Shown one piece after another: positions 11,916 to 22,287 of a DNA stretch of 64,000 nt (positions are counted from its first letter, which is position 1; each line of letters opens with the position of its first letter). Location of the stretch: the NCBI RefSeq assembly GCF_030848805.1, contig NC_092361.1, positions 22,651,406 through 22,715,405 of the forward strand, given 5' to 3'. Both the position numbers and the translations under genes were made by a program. The notes below the pieces were generated by a model. That model was not told the DNA's origin, ran no database searches, and saw only the letters and a program-made list of their open reading frames with translations. This DNA is from Temnothorax longispinosus. Lineage: Eukaryota > Arthropoda > Insecta > Hymenoptera > Formicidae.

Positions 11916-13599
11916 TTCATATTGCATAAGTATACATATATATGTCACATGGGCACAGTATGGACGCGTTGTATACAACCGTACTCTGAAATATCTGTGT
12001 GTCTGGTCGTGAACCGCTGGGGCAATATGGACGAAAATATCTACGAAAGCCGAAGGTACATTTCTCCATTTTCCCTTTACCTTTCTCTCCGTTCCGTTTC
12101 GCTCGGCTTCTATATTCCTCCGTCTCGCTCGGCGCGGCCACTCAGCCGTATTCGGAGAGACAGGTATTGCTTCCTATTTCCCAGAGGGACGTTGGGTCAA
12201 TTCCAGATCGGAGAACAGAGATCACGGAGCGTGCAAAAGCAAATGTACGTCGGCCATTTTCGGGGTTGATTCGGGAGGTCGGCGACGTGGACGCGGATAG
12301 GAAGGAGATAAGGGGAGGTGGACGGGATGGCTGATGTGGCTCCGACGTATCCCAATTTCCACAAAGTACGAGATATGAAAGGTTCCCCCGACAAATATCG
12401 CTCGAGCGTGTTTCCTTTACGTCGCTGAAACGAAACTGTGTCCAGGATGTTAATTAAATTTCTTACTGCTTCATAAAGTTCCGCTCGGAATGGACAAATT
12501 TATTCTAGCACGTTTCTCGATGCACTTGGTCCCCGGTGATTTTTGTAATTTGTAAATTGGTGAGTCCGAGACGTAAAAGATGAGGATAGTTTGGGAGGGA
12601 GATAAAATAATCCGCCATATATAGAGAGAGATCTCTCAATTCCACAAAGTACGGAGAGAATTCTACCCGTACATAAATGATCTAATACATTTTTGCGAGT
12701 CAGACCTCGTCCGGTCGTCCCTCGTTACGACTATTTGCGACTAAGAACTCCACTTTGTTCCCTACCAGCTCCGATATTTTGATAGTAACCGTGGCTAGCG
12801 TATTTTTACTACGCGAAGTTGGAAAGTACCGCGATTCAAGCATTCAGCGATCTTCTCGCCTATTCGGAAGGGAGAAAGAATTCTCTTCATATTTACAGCG
12901 ACGTAAAGAAACGTGTCTGGATATTTGTTCGACACGGCAATGAAATAACTGGCACAGAAAAACACGTGGCTTTAAACCTGGCTATTAAAAAAATTACAAT
13001 CAATTAATTCGCAAATTGAAAAAGTCGGCGCGGTCGCGCTACCGTTTCCTTATCTCGAGGTTAGTGGGTCATCATCATCGTAAAAACCACTCATAGACGT
13101 TTTTAACGGGAACACGCGTAGTCGCTTGTGCACGGGAACACACGTGGCATTTATGACACTGAAGCCTTTACTGGGAATTCAGGCGGGGGTGGCCGGTGAT
13201 GGTAGGGAGAAGGCGTAACCAACCGAATTTAATTAAATTGTGTTTTGGATTCGATAAGAAATTACTTCATACGATGCGGAGGCGCGAAGGCTACTGTTTT
13301 TCGATTAGTAGAGCGTGCAGGTATCTACGATTACGAAACCATCAATACGTACGTAGGTGTTATCGCTCGACCGGCCATTGAATGTTGTACCTTTGATTTG
13401 TCCATGTATTGTGCATTCAGAAATTCTGTTACTAAAAAATATTAATTCGATAGTAACGAAATCTTGATCGTGCTAAAACTATAAAATCTTATACGGCATC
13501 AGATATTAGTTTATCTTTTCATATTATACATACTTTAATTTTGTTATACGAATTGATTTTATTATAATAATTTATAGCTTAATTTAAAAATAGAATTGG
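11916..13599. other. Mixed block with G+C-rich patches, no gene called
   Basis: Overlapping frames on both strands at 11.92-12.39 kb follow a G+C rise and are not distinguishable from chance. A donor-like AATTG|GTGAGT lies at about 12559-12565. 12600-12660 carries short GA/CT palindromic runs. No conserved coding content recognised. Confidence 0.45.
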
Positions 13600-13626
13600 C
13601 TCTCTCTCTCTCTCTCTCTCTTTCAG
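13600..13626 (+). repeat. (CT)n tract ending in TTTCAG
   Basis: About eleven CT units followed directly by TTTCAG. On the plus strand this is a textbook-looking splice acceptor, but the downstream sequence is AT-rich with stops and no nearby good donor, so it is more likely just a microsatellite. Confidence 0.8.
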
Positions 13627-15643
13627 TTATATTATTAAAAATAACTTCAAATCAAAAATAATTTAATACTAGTAATATAATTATTAATAAATTAATAAAT
13701 ATATGGAATTTATGTTTACGTATGCATATATAAACCTATTGAGATAATTATATACGGCACCAGAGGAGTACTAAAGTAACCCATTTTTATTATATGTAGA
13801 TTAGTGATATATAAGAATAGAGATTTTTCTACCATTATAAAGCTTTTCGCTTTTCGCGTACAATTAGTTGACGGCCCTGATCTACAGGGAGTATTTTTCG
13901 AACAAGAAAATATGCTTTCATCGCCATCCGATAAGGCGGCATAACAGTCCATAACTAGCTGCAATAAAGCTTACACTGAGAATAGCCGGCGTATCGTGAT
14001 ATAAGAACTGCTGGCCCGACTCAATCCGTCGCAGTGATGACTTAGACGACGACGATAGACATTGATATCGGATCAGATCTGTCCGGATTTTCTTAATTTA
14101 ATGACTTCTCCCGCTCGGCTGCAACAAATTAATTCAATCATCATCGTGGATGACATCGGAATCGGCAAACTTGGCCTCTTCTCTCACTCTATCTCCGGGT
14201 AAGATTGTTGAAAAATTATATTGTTCCTTAACAACTTCATCCAATTTATCCTTTCCATCATTTTCTAATTTAACCGATGAAAATATTGAATAACACTACA
14301 ATCAGATAACATAAGATAATAAATAGCACTTAACCGAGAAAGCGTGAGTTCGAGAATATATAAACTTTTGTAGAATGATAAAATTTTGTACATTCTGCGA
14401 GGGGCACGGATGCAAGGAAAATAAAACTATAGCGAACAAACAACTGCGACACCCTTAATGGTTCTTTCTTGGCATCGAAAGATTAAATGTTAATGTTTAC
14501 TTACCCGTTCGGGACAAAAGTTTTCTTTCTCGCTGTTTTCCTCGCATCTCTGCAACGTGTTCCGAAAGTTTTGAAATAAAATAGAACTCGAGAAACGCAC
14601 CATCTCTCGAGATTTTCGCGAGATGACATTTTTCTTGCGCGGTTCTCTCGTCCACAAAAAAAAGATTGAAGATTTATTGGCATAACAGTATTAAGAGACA
14701 AAAATTTTAAAGATTGAATACAGGTATTTTTTTGAACACAGGATATTGTGTTAAATTCCTACTCATTTTTTCTCATCGCGCCCACCTCAACCAGGTATTC
14801 TTCTCTTGTGGGAAAAGGTCTGCGCTGTTTTTTGTCCTATTTGCTTTAGTTATCCGGTAGCTACCGCATTCTCAAGTAGCTCAGGTTTATTTTGTCTTAC
14901 TGAGCAGCTACCTTTTTTTCATCAAACCCAAAGAGATACTCGAGAATTTCTTGGATTGTAAATCTTTCTTTTTAAATCGTGTTGCTAAACGATCTTGGAA
15001 TAAGAAAGATACATGGTATATATTTATAAATGTCGAAAATAGTGGTATGATAATATAAATTGCAAATTAATAAATGGTTGCTGGTAAAAGTAGTTTATTC
15101 TAGAAATTGTTGATTTCTTTGGATTTATTTTAATGTCATTTATTTATTTATTCGTTTAAATAAGTATGTTTAAATTACATATTGACAGGTATTATATTTG
15201 TTTCATATAAAAAACTTTAATATTATTCACCATTATTCTTTGCTATATATGCTTGCGACAATGAACAGAAGGCTGACAATATTTATATATCTGAAATATC
15301 ATATCTCTGAGACTATAAGATTTGATCCTAGCCAGAATATACCTCTGGGATATGCCCTGATCTTTACAGAAAATAGGGTCCCAACATTTTGTCGTTGAAG
15401 CCATCTCTAGTATTGAAAGACGTCTGATTCTTACGTCCATACACATTTCCGATCACCTAACCGTAATAAGTTTTTTTTTTTTAGAACCGTCTCTATCGTA
15501 TTCTGAAATAAGAAAAGATTCGGATTTCTGATATAAGAAAGTTTGACGAGACGTGTAAAGTTCGAATTATTTTTATGTTTTGGCTATCCTAAATAGGTCT
15601 TTTGAATCAAAATATTTCCACTGTCAACCATTCTGACAAACCG
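13627..15643. other. Mostly AT-rich tract
   Basis: No confident gene. 13990-14180 and 14500-14660 are somewhat G+C-richer. A donor-like CCGG|GTAAGA lies near 14197. The only splice-bounded frame seen is the minus-strand candidate at 14505-14549. Confidence 0.5.
14505..14549 (-). other. Possible 45-nt minus-strand exon
   Basis: On the minus strand, an acceptor-like ...CACGTTGCAG is followed by 45 nt and then a strong donor, GAACGG|GTAAGTAA. The length is a multiple of three. However all three frames are open over such a short, purine-rich stretch, so openness carries little weight. Its only real support is the quality of the donor. Confidence 0.15.
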
Positions 15644-15677
15644 AGCTATACATATATGTTTTAATATATGTATAGCT
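15644..15677. repeat. Hairpin, 14-bp perfect stem, 6-nt loop
   Basis: AGCTATACATATAT at 15644-15657 and ATATATGTATAGCT at 15664-15677 are exact reverse complements around the loop GTTTTA. It is too short and AT-rich to be a convincing microRNA precursor. Confidence 0.8.
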
Positions 15678-15958
15678 GTACAAGCCTGAGATAAAATTAG
15701 AGTCGAAGAGCGGTAATAGTAAATAAGAGTTTTGAGGAAAATCTATGTACACGAAAAAAATCATATTTAAAAGAAACTGTTATGCACGTTATTATTTAAA
15801 AATAAATCCCAGAGATATGAAATTATAAATAAGAAAGTTCTTATACTTTCTGTTTTAATGAAATGCAAGCATGCAAAGTATTAGAATATAAATTAGATAA
15901 AAAGATATTCGTGCTTTCTCTCGAGAACAAAATGGACCACGGCGAGGCGAATTCTACA

Positions 15959-15983
15959 TTTTCCACTACAGTAGAGTGGAAAA
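15959..15983. repeat. Hairpin, 9-bp stem
   Basis: TTTTCCACT at 15959-15967 and AGTGGAAAA at 15975-15983 flank a 7-nt loop (ACAGTAG). It sits at the edge of the G+C-rich block that starts near 15.9 kb. Confidence 0.65.
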
Positions 15984-16050
15984 AGCGTTCCGTGTGCAGC
16001 GGGATCGATAGACTCGGTTAGCCTCTCATTCGGACGATCGCGCGTCTACT

Positions 16051-16096
16051 GTGTGTGCGCGCGCGCGAGTGTGTGTGTGTGCGTGTGTGTGTGTGT
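16051..16096. repeat. (GT)n/(GC)n compound microsatellite
   Basis: Alternating purine-pyrimidine run of GT and GC units with few breaks. Alternating GC/GT tracts of this length are the kind that can adopt Z-DNA; that is established for such sequences, and its relevance here is inference. Confidence 0.9.
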
Positions 16097-16327
16097 ATTT
16101 TTGTCGCATAAAGAGTACAGTCGCGAATGTCGGCGGGTGGATTCCGAATTTATAAACTTTGCATGCGCAATATTGCGTGAGATTGCCGCGCGTTCTCCAT
16201 ACGCGCCGCTTGATTACGCCAATTTACTTTCATGCAGTTGTTGCATAGCCCCCGCAGCCGCAGTTGTCCGCGCGGACGCGAAATATTATTCGGTGCGGGT
16301 GTGACGGTGTACTGTATAAACAGCGTG

Positions 16328-16353
16328 TATATATATATATATACATATATATA
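16328..16353. repeat. (TA)n microsatellite
   Basis: TA repeat with two C interruptions, 230 bp after the GT/GC tract. Confidence 0.85.
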
Positions 16354-16521
16354 CGATGGCAATGTCGGTCGACGGTGAAATTTCGATGCCGGCGTGCATG
16401 CGCGTCGGCCGCGCACCCCGGCCCAGCTCGCCGGAACGCAGCGCGCGCGCCGTGTGTACGTGTCTTTGGCAACGATCGTTTCTCTCGCACACCCAGAATT
16501 CGGCTGCAATGTATGAAATGC

Positions 16522-16524
<3 letters not shown>

Positions 16525-16556
<32 letters not shown>
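16525..16556. repeat. (GA)16 microsatellite
   Basis: Uninterrupted GA run of 32 bases in a CpG-rich context. It generates Glu-Arg repeats in the overlapping frames. Confidence 0.95.
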
Positions 16557-16558
<2 letters not shown>

Positions 16559-17181
16559 CCTGGCGACCAGCCGTTATATTTTCACAACGTACGAAAAATA
16601 TTTCGAGGAATTATGCAGGCTGCTCGTGGAAACAGATATTATAGAAAGGGAAGGATGGAGAGAACAGAATGATCCAAATTTCCCGGCGTTTATTGTTACA
16701 TCGTCTAATTTATTTTCCTTATAGTACCTGTCAGTCGAGAGTATTCTCACGCGGAAATAATAGAGGTGTTAGGGAGGGATCTCGGAAGACGTGATTATCG
16801 TCGCCGAGGGGAGCAGCGGTATTGGCATTTAGCGTGCGCATGTTAACTCGCTGATGCTAAAGCCACGAAAACTAGGTCAAACCTATCGCACAATATCGAT
16901 TTCTTCTAACAGTTTTCTTCGTTGAGCGCCGCGTTTCTTTCCGTTTCCGAGTTCTCGTAGTGTTTATTACGCGCCTTTTGGCAGAGGCCCTTATTTCACT
17001 CGTCCTTCCGCTTTACCCAGCGACCTCGACTTTATGGGTCAATTTGATCCTCGTCGTTACATTTTTAACAATAATTATATGCTTCTTTTTATTCAAAAAT
17101 CCAAGATTCTAAGATAAGGCGAGCCTCTTCGCTTTTATATGTAAATACGCGAAACCTGTTAGACGTAAAGTTCGATGTAAG

Positions 17182-17209
17182 ATAGCGTTCCCGGATTAGG
17201 GAACGCTAT
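17182..17209. repeat. Hairpin, 11-bp perfect stem, 6-nt loop
   Basis: ATAGCGTTCCC at 17182-17192 and GGGAACGCTAT at 17199-17209 are exact reverse complements around GGATTA. Unlike most hairpins in the window its stem is half G/C, so it would be stable as RNA and less likely by chance in AT-rich DNA. Confidence 0.8.
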
Positions 17210-17998
17210 AATGAATCCGTCGTATGGCAACAATTTTTCATTTTACGATAACAATCGCGCGGCACCCATATGGCATGCACGTATCCGTCTTACGGTTCAG
17301 CGTCTCTTGCCTCTTCACGCGCACGAACCTGCGTCCACATCAGGAACGAAACTTACTACCCATTCGCAGCCTGGGACTTTATACAACTTCATATTCGTAG
17401 ATCTTGCGTAGCTTAAATAATTACCGGCCTACGCCACCGCATAATTCTAAAAAAAACCCGTGATGCGAGTGTTAAAGCATCGCGATGAAATATCGCAGAA
17501 TGTCTTAATGTACGCATAATACGTCGTGCGAAAAATTTATAGATATTGTAACATACGACATATTTGCAAGCGATTGAATCATTGCTGTTACATCGACATC
17601 AAAATGGAGTATTGACAGTGTCTAGATATCGGAACATAAAATATGGGTGTTTTAAATGTCCAGATTGCGAGAGAAACGTGTTTGGTTAACACGATAAAAG
17701 ACACGATCGATTTCTATACACGATCGATATATTATCAAGTATAAACGAGCCTATTATGTAAACGAAAAATTTAAAAAAAGACAGATTTTTACCGCATATC
17801 GTTTGTTTCAAACGGAATGTTTGATTTACGCTTAATCCGACTTATTTATGAGACTGCTAACATCGAGGAAAGTTACGAATAAACGCGATTTAGTGATGTT
17901 TGCTCGGTAAGGTCCGTACCCATCTCAAGGAGATATTAAATAAACCAAAAAGACCAGTCGCGATGTTCGGTAACGCTCAGAAACGAAACGTGGGTGAC
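17210..17998. other. Spacer before the 18-kb ORF
   Basis: G+C-richer up to about 17450, then A+T-rich. TTGCTCG|GTAAGG near 17908 is a donor-like site. No gene called. Confidence 0.5.
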
Positions 17999-18024
17999 AT
18001 GGCGGCGTCCGTAGCAGTTCAGCC

Positions 18025-18222
18025 ATGGCCGCCCGAACTCCTATTCAATACTTTCGACTGGGTTATGCTCTCGATTTCCTTTCCACCGCCTTTCCACTCG
18101 CTTGCGTCTACTACTTTGTTTTCTTGTCGTACGATGCCTACCTCCGAGGCGGGATGCAGGTGAAGCGAGTGAGTGGGGACGGAAAGCGATTGAGTTGCCT
18201 TGATGGGCGCATCTCGACATAG
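18025..18222 (+). CDS. Candidate first coding exon or short membrane protein, 65 codons
   Basis: An ATG in a good context (CAGCCATGGCC; G at -3 and +4) opens a frame to TAG at 18220-18222. Residues 1-4 are MAAR; residues 16-40 or so form a hydrophobic segment (LDFLSTAFPLACVYYFVFLS) long enough for one membrane helix. At codon 45 the sequence ATGCAG|GTGAAG (GT at 18160) offers a splice donor that would end the exon in phase 0, with a second donor CGA|GTGAGT at 18169. An ATGGCGGC motif lies just upstream at 17999 and opens another frame (MAASVAVQPWPPELLF...), so two overlapping starts compete. I recognise no family. Either a first exon ending at 18159 or a short complete ORF is possible; a chance frame in a G+C-rich patch is the main alternative. 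Confidence 0.3.
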   Translation: MAARTPIQYFRLGYALDFLSTAFPLACVYYFVFLSYDAYLRGGMQVKRVSGDGKRLSCLDGRIST

Positions 18223-21200
18223 TACACGGCCGAAGGTACTCGAGAGTATGGAGCATCGTGGCTTGACCTGTAAACGCTGAAGAACCATTCCTATGTATCC
18301 GGTGTGCCTTAAGAATCGTATTCCTTTATCTAATCTTTAAGAAATATCGTTACGAAGGAATATATCATAAACCTTTTCATGAATTTTAAACGGTAATAAG
18401 AAATGTAACGAAGAGGGGAAATAACGAAGGACGATTGCTCAATTAATTTTATCTCTAAAGATACCAAAATTGTGTCGTTTCGAGAAATGATAAACTGTTG
18501 TGCTGAGCTGTTTTTTTCCGGAATTCTGATTTAAAGAATTGCAAATAAACCTGTATAGCTTTAGTATTCCTTCTGGTCTCAGCTTCAAATATTTTACTCG
18601 ATTCTGTGCTCTGAGAATCTTTCTTACGAGGACACCCTGTGTATCTTGCTTTGTTGAATACATGAAAAACCGAAACTTCTCTCGTAAAGCCACGACGAGG
18701 CACATCTAGCCTGACTCACGTCGCTGCACATGTATCCGAAAGTAAAGCAGACACTTGTGGATGAATGTGTGATGTACTCTTGCTCGCGGCGGGTATATAT
18801 ACATTGCAGAGTTATGTAAAGCATCAGTCGTGTAAAGTTAAGGATTTGCCTGTTGAAAATACTTTTGTATATTCAAGATTATTTCGAAATATATTTTTGA
18901 AAAACATATTATATTCTCTAACAGAATAATATTTTACGGTAAAAAATTGAGATCGAGAAAATACCTCAGTATTATCAGAAATCTGAATTATTAAAATTCT
19001 CTCTTTCATTGGATATTCCTAATCGTTATACAATACTATTATGCAACTGCGACAGCATTAAACTTTTATATTTTTAAGTAAGAATTCTCATTTGCGGAAT
19101 AAAATAAAATTCAAAATAACGCACCGTATTTAGGTTGGTCTTTCTCGCGGCCAAAATAAAAAATTCATTTTTTTTTCTTTTTCGTATATGCATCTTGCAT
19201 TTAGAGTTTCGCGTATTCATGCGTACCCTCCGTGAACGTGAAAGTTGTCCACTTAGATACAGTCGTACTATAACATTGCTGTACGCGGCCTTCTCGCGCC
19301 GCGTCTCCTCCTCGGGAAAACTCCTTAAGCTGTAAAGCGGCGCGTGCACTTTCGTAGGGATATAAAGCGAAACGTGTCGGTAAAAGAATTGCCGGTATGT
19401 GTTACTACGCCGGTACGACCGTGGAGCTAAATATGTCAAGTGGTATATCAAAGTGCCGTGTGTTTCTTAGAAAGCTAAGTTTCCACCGAACTACGTTGGA
19501 AAGGAAAGAGTTACGAGTGGTTTCTGATCCCACGATTCTAACAAGGATTAGCGTGAAACGATATCAACGATTTCCCACGCAAACAATAATTACACAAAAT
19601 GAAAAATTATTTTTGTATAATGCATATTTGGGATATTTGCATAACTGACGTACAAGACAAGATTGAACTACGATTTGTAAATGTCAGCGATTTTTTCTAG
19701 CCATAGAAACGTATCATATATTCATAAAGTTTTAATAAATATATACATTTACAATGTAGCTTAATATTTATAAGAACTGAAATGTTGAAAAAACATACTG
19801 TCTTAATTAAATTACTTGTAATCTTTTAAGATTCTGTATTTGAAATGCTTTTTGGATACAAATATATAAAAGAATATAGATTTAAGACTGTAAGAATACG
19901 GCAAAGTAATTATTGAATTATCGAAACCAATTGGAGCTCACAGATTTATAGGACAGCTTCTATTCATGCGTGCAAGCCACAAACGATAGACAATGCGTTT
20001 GTCCGCACTAATCGTAAATTATCGGTGCTCGGTGATAACATAAATGCAATCACATGATTGTGCTCCTGATCCAATTGTTTTTATAGGTTGGCTCTTATCA
20101 GCAAGAGCCAACGATAATTGAATGGCAGCGCCACTAAAAATCGAACTTGAATATTACAAAAGCCAATGCGACACAATTTCCACTGAAGCATGCGTTTCTA
20201 CCGAAATGATGATAATGATTGATTCCTTTAATTCCTAAATGGAACATTGGGCCTTCTGAGGAAATTTCAGTAATCACTTTTTTAAATTCAGATGTGCAGG
20301 TGATAATCTACAGCACTTTAGTATTGTGGTAAATAGGGAGGGGATACACAACGCCACTTTATCGAGTACGATAAATTATATCATAATGAAAATTTAATTT
20401 ATACTTGCATATTAAGTGCTTATACACAACTTGAAAAATATTTTAAAGATAAAATATGCACTTGCGCAAGAATGCAAATTATTCGATGGTTATTTTTTAT
20501 ATTCAGCTTTACAATTTTTACGACTTTGCACACATACCGTAAGATAGAAACACTGAATATAACAGAATATAGCGAATCAGTAGCACGTTGAAATATAGCA
20601 GACCATAAGGAATCGATAACTCGTATAGTGAATTACAAGCGTCCTTCACAGTGTGAACTTTCAACGGGTACAATACAAAATGTGATTGCAAATGCAAAAT
20701 ATATCTAAACGTAGAAAGCACAGCTCGCGATATAGAGCGAAAAGGATAAACGTGCCCAATCTGACGATCAAATCGTTTCAGTTATCGAGTTATCCGGTAT
20801 GAAGGAATTAATGGTGCGAAACCAGTTCTATCTCAATTCCTATCACCACAAATTCTCATTCGTCCATGCTTCGTGCCGCAGAGTTTCTAAGACAAGTTTC
20901 CACTCCTTTCACGAATTCTCCTCCATTGATTTACGTTTGTTATATTGAAATAAAGTGTGAATATTTATTGATATCAGTAGTATAGGAGCAATGTGTATTT
21001 ATGATAGTAAAGAAATAGATATGTTAAAAAATCGATATTTAATAGAAGAGTGCATCAAGTTTTAGAATAATGTTGTAGTTATAGTATATATACGTTATAG
21101 TTGTTGTATTGGAATGTCAAGAATTATCGTTTTTAAGTTGCAAATTACTTTAAATTGAGAAGCTATTAGAGGAAAAGCGCGATTTTAATTAAAAGTCATA

Positions 21201-21505
21201 GAACAAAACGAACTACTCGCGTCCAGCAGAGCCTAACGCCCGTGCCTCATACAAATTGCCTTATTGTTTGTACGTGAGCGCACATTGTATTCGTGAGCAA
21301 TGTCGTGTAACGGTGCCAGCCTGCCATTGCCCTTTTCATCGAACTCAGACGTTTCACTTTTTTCACTTCAACGATTCAACGATTGTCACCGTCAAAACTA
21401 TTTCTTATTTATTTCAAACTCTCGCAATTAGATTGAATCATGACGACTTACAATTACAAATAATTGCGGGCCAAATAATTTCGCGAATGTCGCCATACGC
21501 GGTGT
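18223..21505. other. Mainly AT-rich tract without a called gene
   Basis: Two overlapping minus-strand frames at 18.44-18.71 kb begin near TACACAGGGTGTCC (minus strand, about 18632-18646), a motif of a type often found at ends of dispersed insect repeats; too short to call. 19.13-19.65 kb is somewhat G+C-richer with unremarkable frames. A hairpin lies at 20087-20112. The rest is A+T-rich. Confidence 0.45.
20087..20112. repeat. Hairpin, 10-bp stem with partial outer extension
   Basis: GTTGGCTCTT at 20087-20096 pairs with AAGAGCCAAC at 20103-20112 around ATCAGC. CAATT near 20072 and AATTG near 20116 can extend the stem with a bulge. Confidence 0.65.
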
Positions 21506-21513
21506 TATAAAAG
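21506..21513 (+). promoter_or_regulatory. Candidate TATA box
   Basis: TATAAAAG fits the TATA consensus. It lies about 470 bp before a perfect GTAAGT donor at 21980 and 740 bp before a 40-nt exon with a start codon, which makes it a plausible core promoter for a plus-strand gene. No clear initiator is visible 25-30 bp downstream, so the start site is uncertain. Confidence 0.3.
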
Positions 21514-21534
21514 CAATAGACAGAATCAAGTCCA

Positions 21535-21979
21535 CCGTGTGAACGATTGAGAACTGGAAACAGTTTCGTTAGTGCAGTTTTTGACCACGTAGTGCCCCGC
21601 CTTGACCGTGGCTTAAGAATGTCGCCCGATTACAATGCATCACGGCTGGGCTCCAGGTAATCGAACGAAAAACATGATTCGCGGGAACAGCGGTAGGCCG
21701 CTGATCACGAACACTTTGTAGTCGAGTGGGGGCGAGTGACACTAAACAGGTAGGATCATCATGTGAAACCCCGTGAAACTTACTGGCAAGCTGAAGCGTG
21801 TCTAACTCCTGCATTTGTATCAGGCTTGAACACGCGTGCTCTGAACGAAACTGGTCGATAGAAGTTTGCGATTGTGATAACTCATTGTGATACAATGATC
21901 CTTGTTCTTAATTCGTATTATAATAATAAACAAAGTGCGTTATATAAATCAGTGAACTTGAGAAATGTACAAAGTTAAT
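21535..21979 (+). other. Possible 5' non-coding exon
   Basis: Downstream of the TATAAAAG, the plus strand offers donors at 21657 (CTCCAG|GTAATC), 21751 (AACAG|GTAGGA) and a perfect GTAAGT at 21980 (GTTAAT|GTAAGT). Any of these would leave an intron ending at the strong acceptor at 22245. The exon start is assumed from the TATA position. This is a model, not an observation. Confidence 0.2.
21569..21895 (-). CDS. Unassigned minus-strand frame, 108 codons
   Basis: Open frame on the minus strand over a locally G+C-richer stretch. Its first codon is TTG and the first in-frame ATG comes about 28 codons in (MQELDTLQLASKFHGVSHDD). The residue mix is balanced and not low-complexity, which is mildly coding-like. 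No domain recognised. It lies opposite the proposed non-coding first exon of the plus-strand model, so both are unlikely to be right. Confidence 0.15.
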   Translation of the reverse strand: MYHNELSQSQTSIDQFRSEHACSSLIQMQELDTLQLASKFHGVSHDDPTCLVSLAPTRLQSVRDQRPTAVPANHVFRSITWSPAVMHCNRATFLSHGQGGALRGQKLH

Positions 21980-22134
21980 GTAAGTCCTCCCTGTTTACGC
22001 AACTTTAAATATAAATATAATTGATATATTTGAGAAACAGATGTATTTGAAATATTATTTTAATTAAAATCTTTGTAATATATTGCAATCAAAGCATCAT
22101 ATTCCATACAATTTTATTTTTAAGATATACAATA

Positions 22135-22155
22135 TAATAATAATAATAATAATAA
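22135..22155. repeat. (TAA)7 microsatellite
   Basis: Seven TAA units, in the proposed intron 90 bp before the acceptor of the 40-nt exon. Confidence 0.9.
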
Positions 22156-22245
22156 GTTATATATATTCAACCAAATCCAAATTAAAATCTTATATTTGCA
22201 TAAAAGTAAAAATATTAATTATATAATGTTGTTTAATTGTTACAG

Positions 22246-22285
22246 ATATGGGGAATAAGCAATTTGGCGACTTAGCATCTTATGG
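22246..22285 (+). CDS. Candidate 40-nt exon with start codon (MGNKQFGDLASYG)
   Basis: TTTAATTGTTACAG (AG at 22244-22245) is a good acceptor and TATGG|GTAAGT (GT at 22286-22287) a good donor. Only one of the three frames is open in the 40 nt; it starts with ATG two bases into the exon and reads MGNKQFGDLASYG, leaving phase 2. Met-Gly-Asn at the start is compatible with N-myristoylation, though the residues that follow do not give a clear Ser/Thr at position 6. The exon could also be internal, with the first two bases completing a codon. The upstream TATA box and GTAAGT donor make a coherent two-exon 5' end. I do not recognise the protein; the next exon is not identified. Confidence 0.35.
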
Positions 22286-22287
22286 GT

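Larger units (their letters stand above)
15984..17181. other. CpG-rich, microsatellite-dense block
   Basis: This block combines very high CpG with three different microsatellites inside 500 bp. Long overlapping frames on both strands (16.05-16.72 kb) run through the repeats, are Arg/Cys/Ala-rich, and encode runs such as YIYIYI from (TA)n and EREREREREREREREs from (GA)n. I treat these as composition artefacts. The block may be a promoter-type island, but no core promoter element stands out. Confidence 0.45.

Noticed and set aside
16053..16724. Cluster of six long frames around 16.1-16.7 kb
   Set aside because: They run through (GT)n, (TA)n and (GA)n repeats and CpG-rich DNA; peptides such as YIYIYI and repeated ER are repeat translations.
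18632..18646. ACACAGGGTGTCC (minus strand), a motif seen at ends of dispersed insect repeats
   Set aside because: Too short to define an element; a repeat-library search would be needed.
19130..19140. TTAGGTTGGT, like the end of some mariner elements
   Set aside because: Only about ten bases match and there is no partner inverted repeat or transposase remnant nearby.
20081..20112. TATAGGTTGGCT hairpin as a possible mariner end
   Set aside because: The hairpin is self-contained and no second terminus is found.
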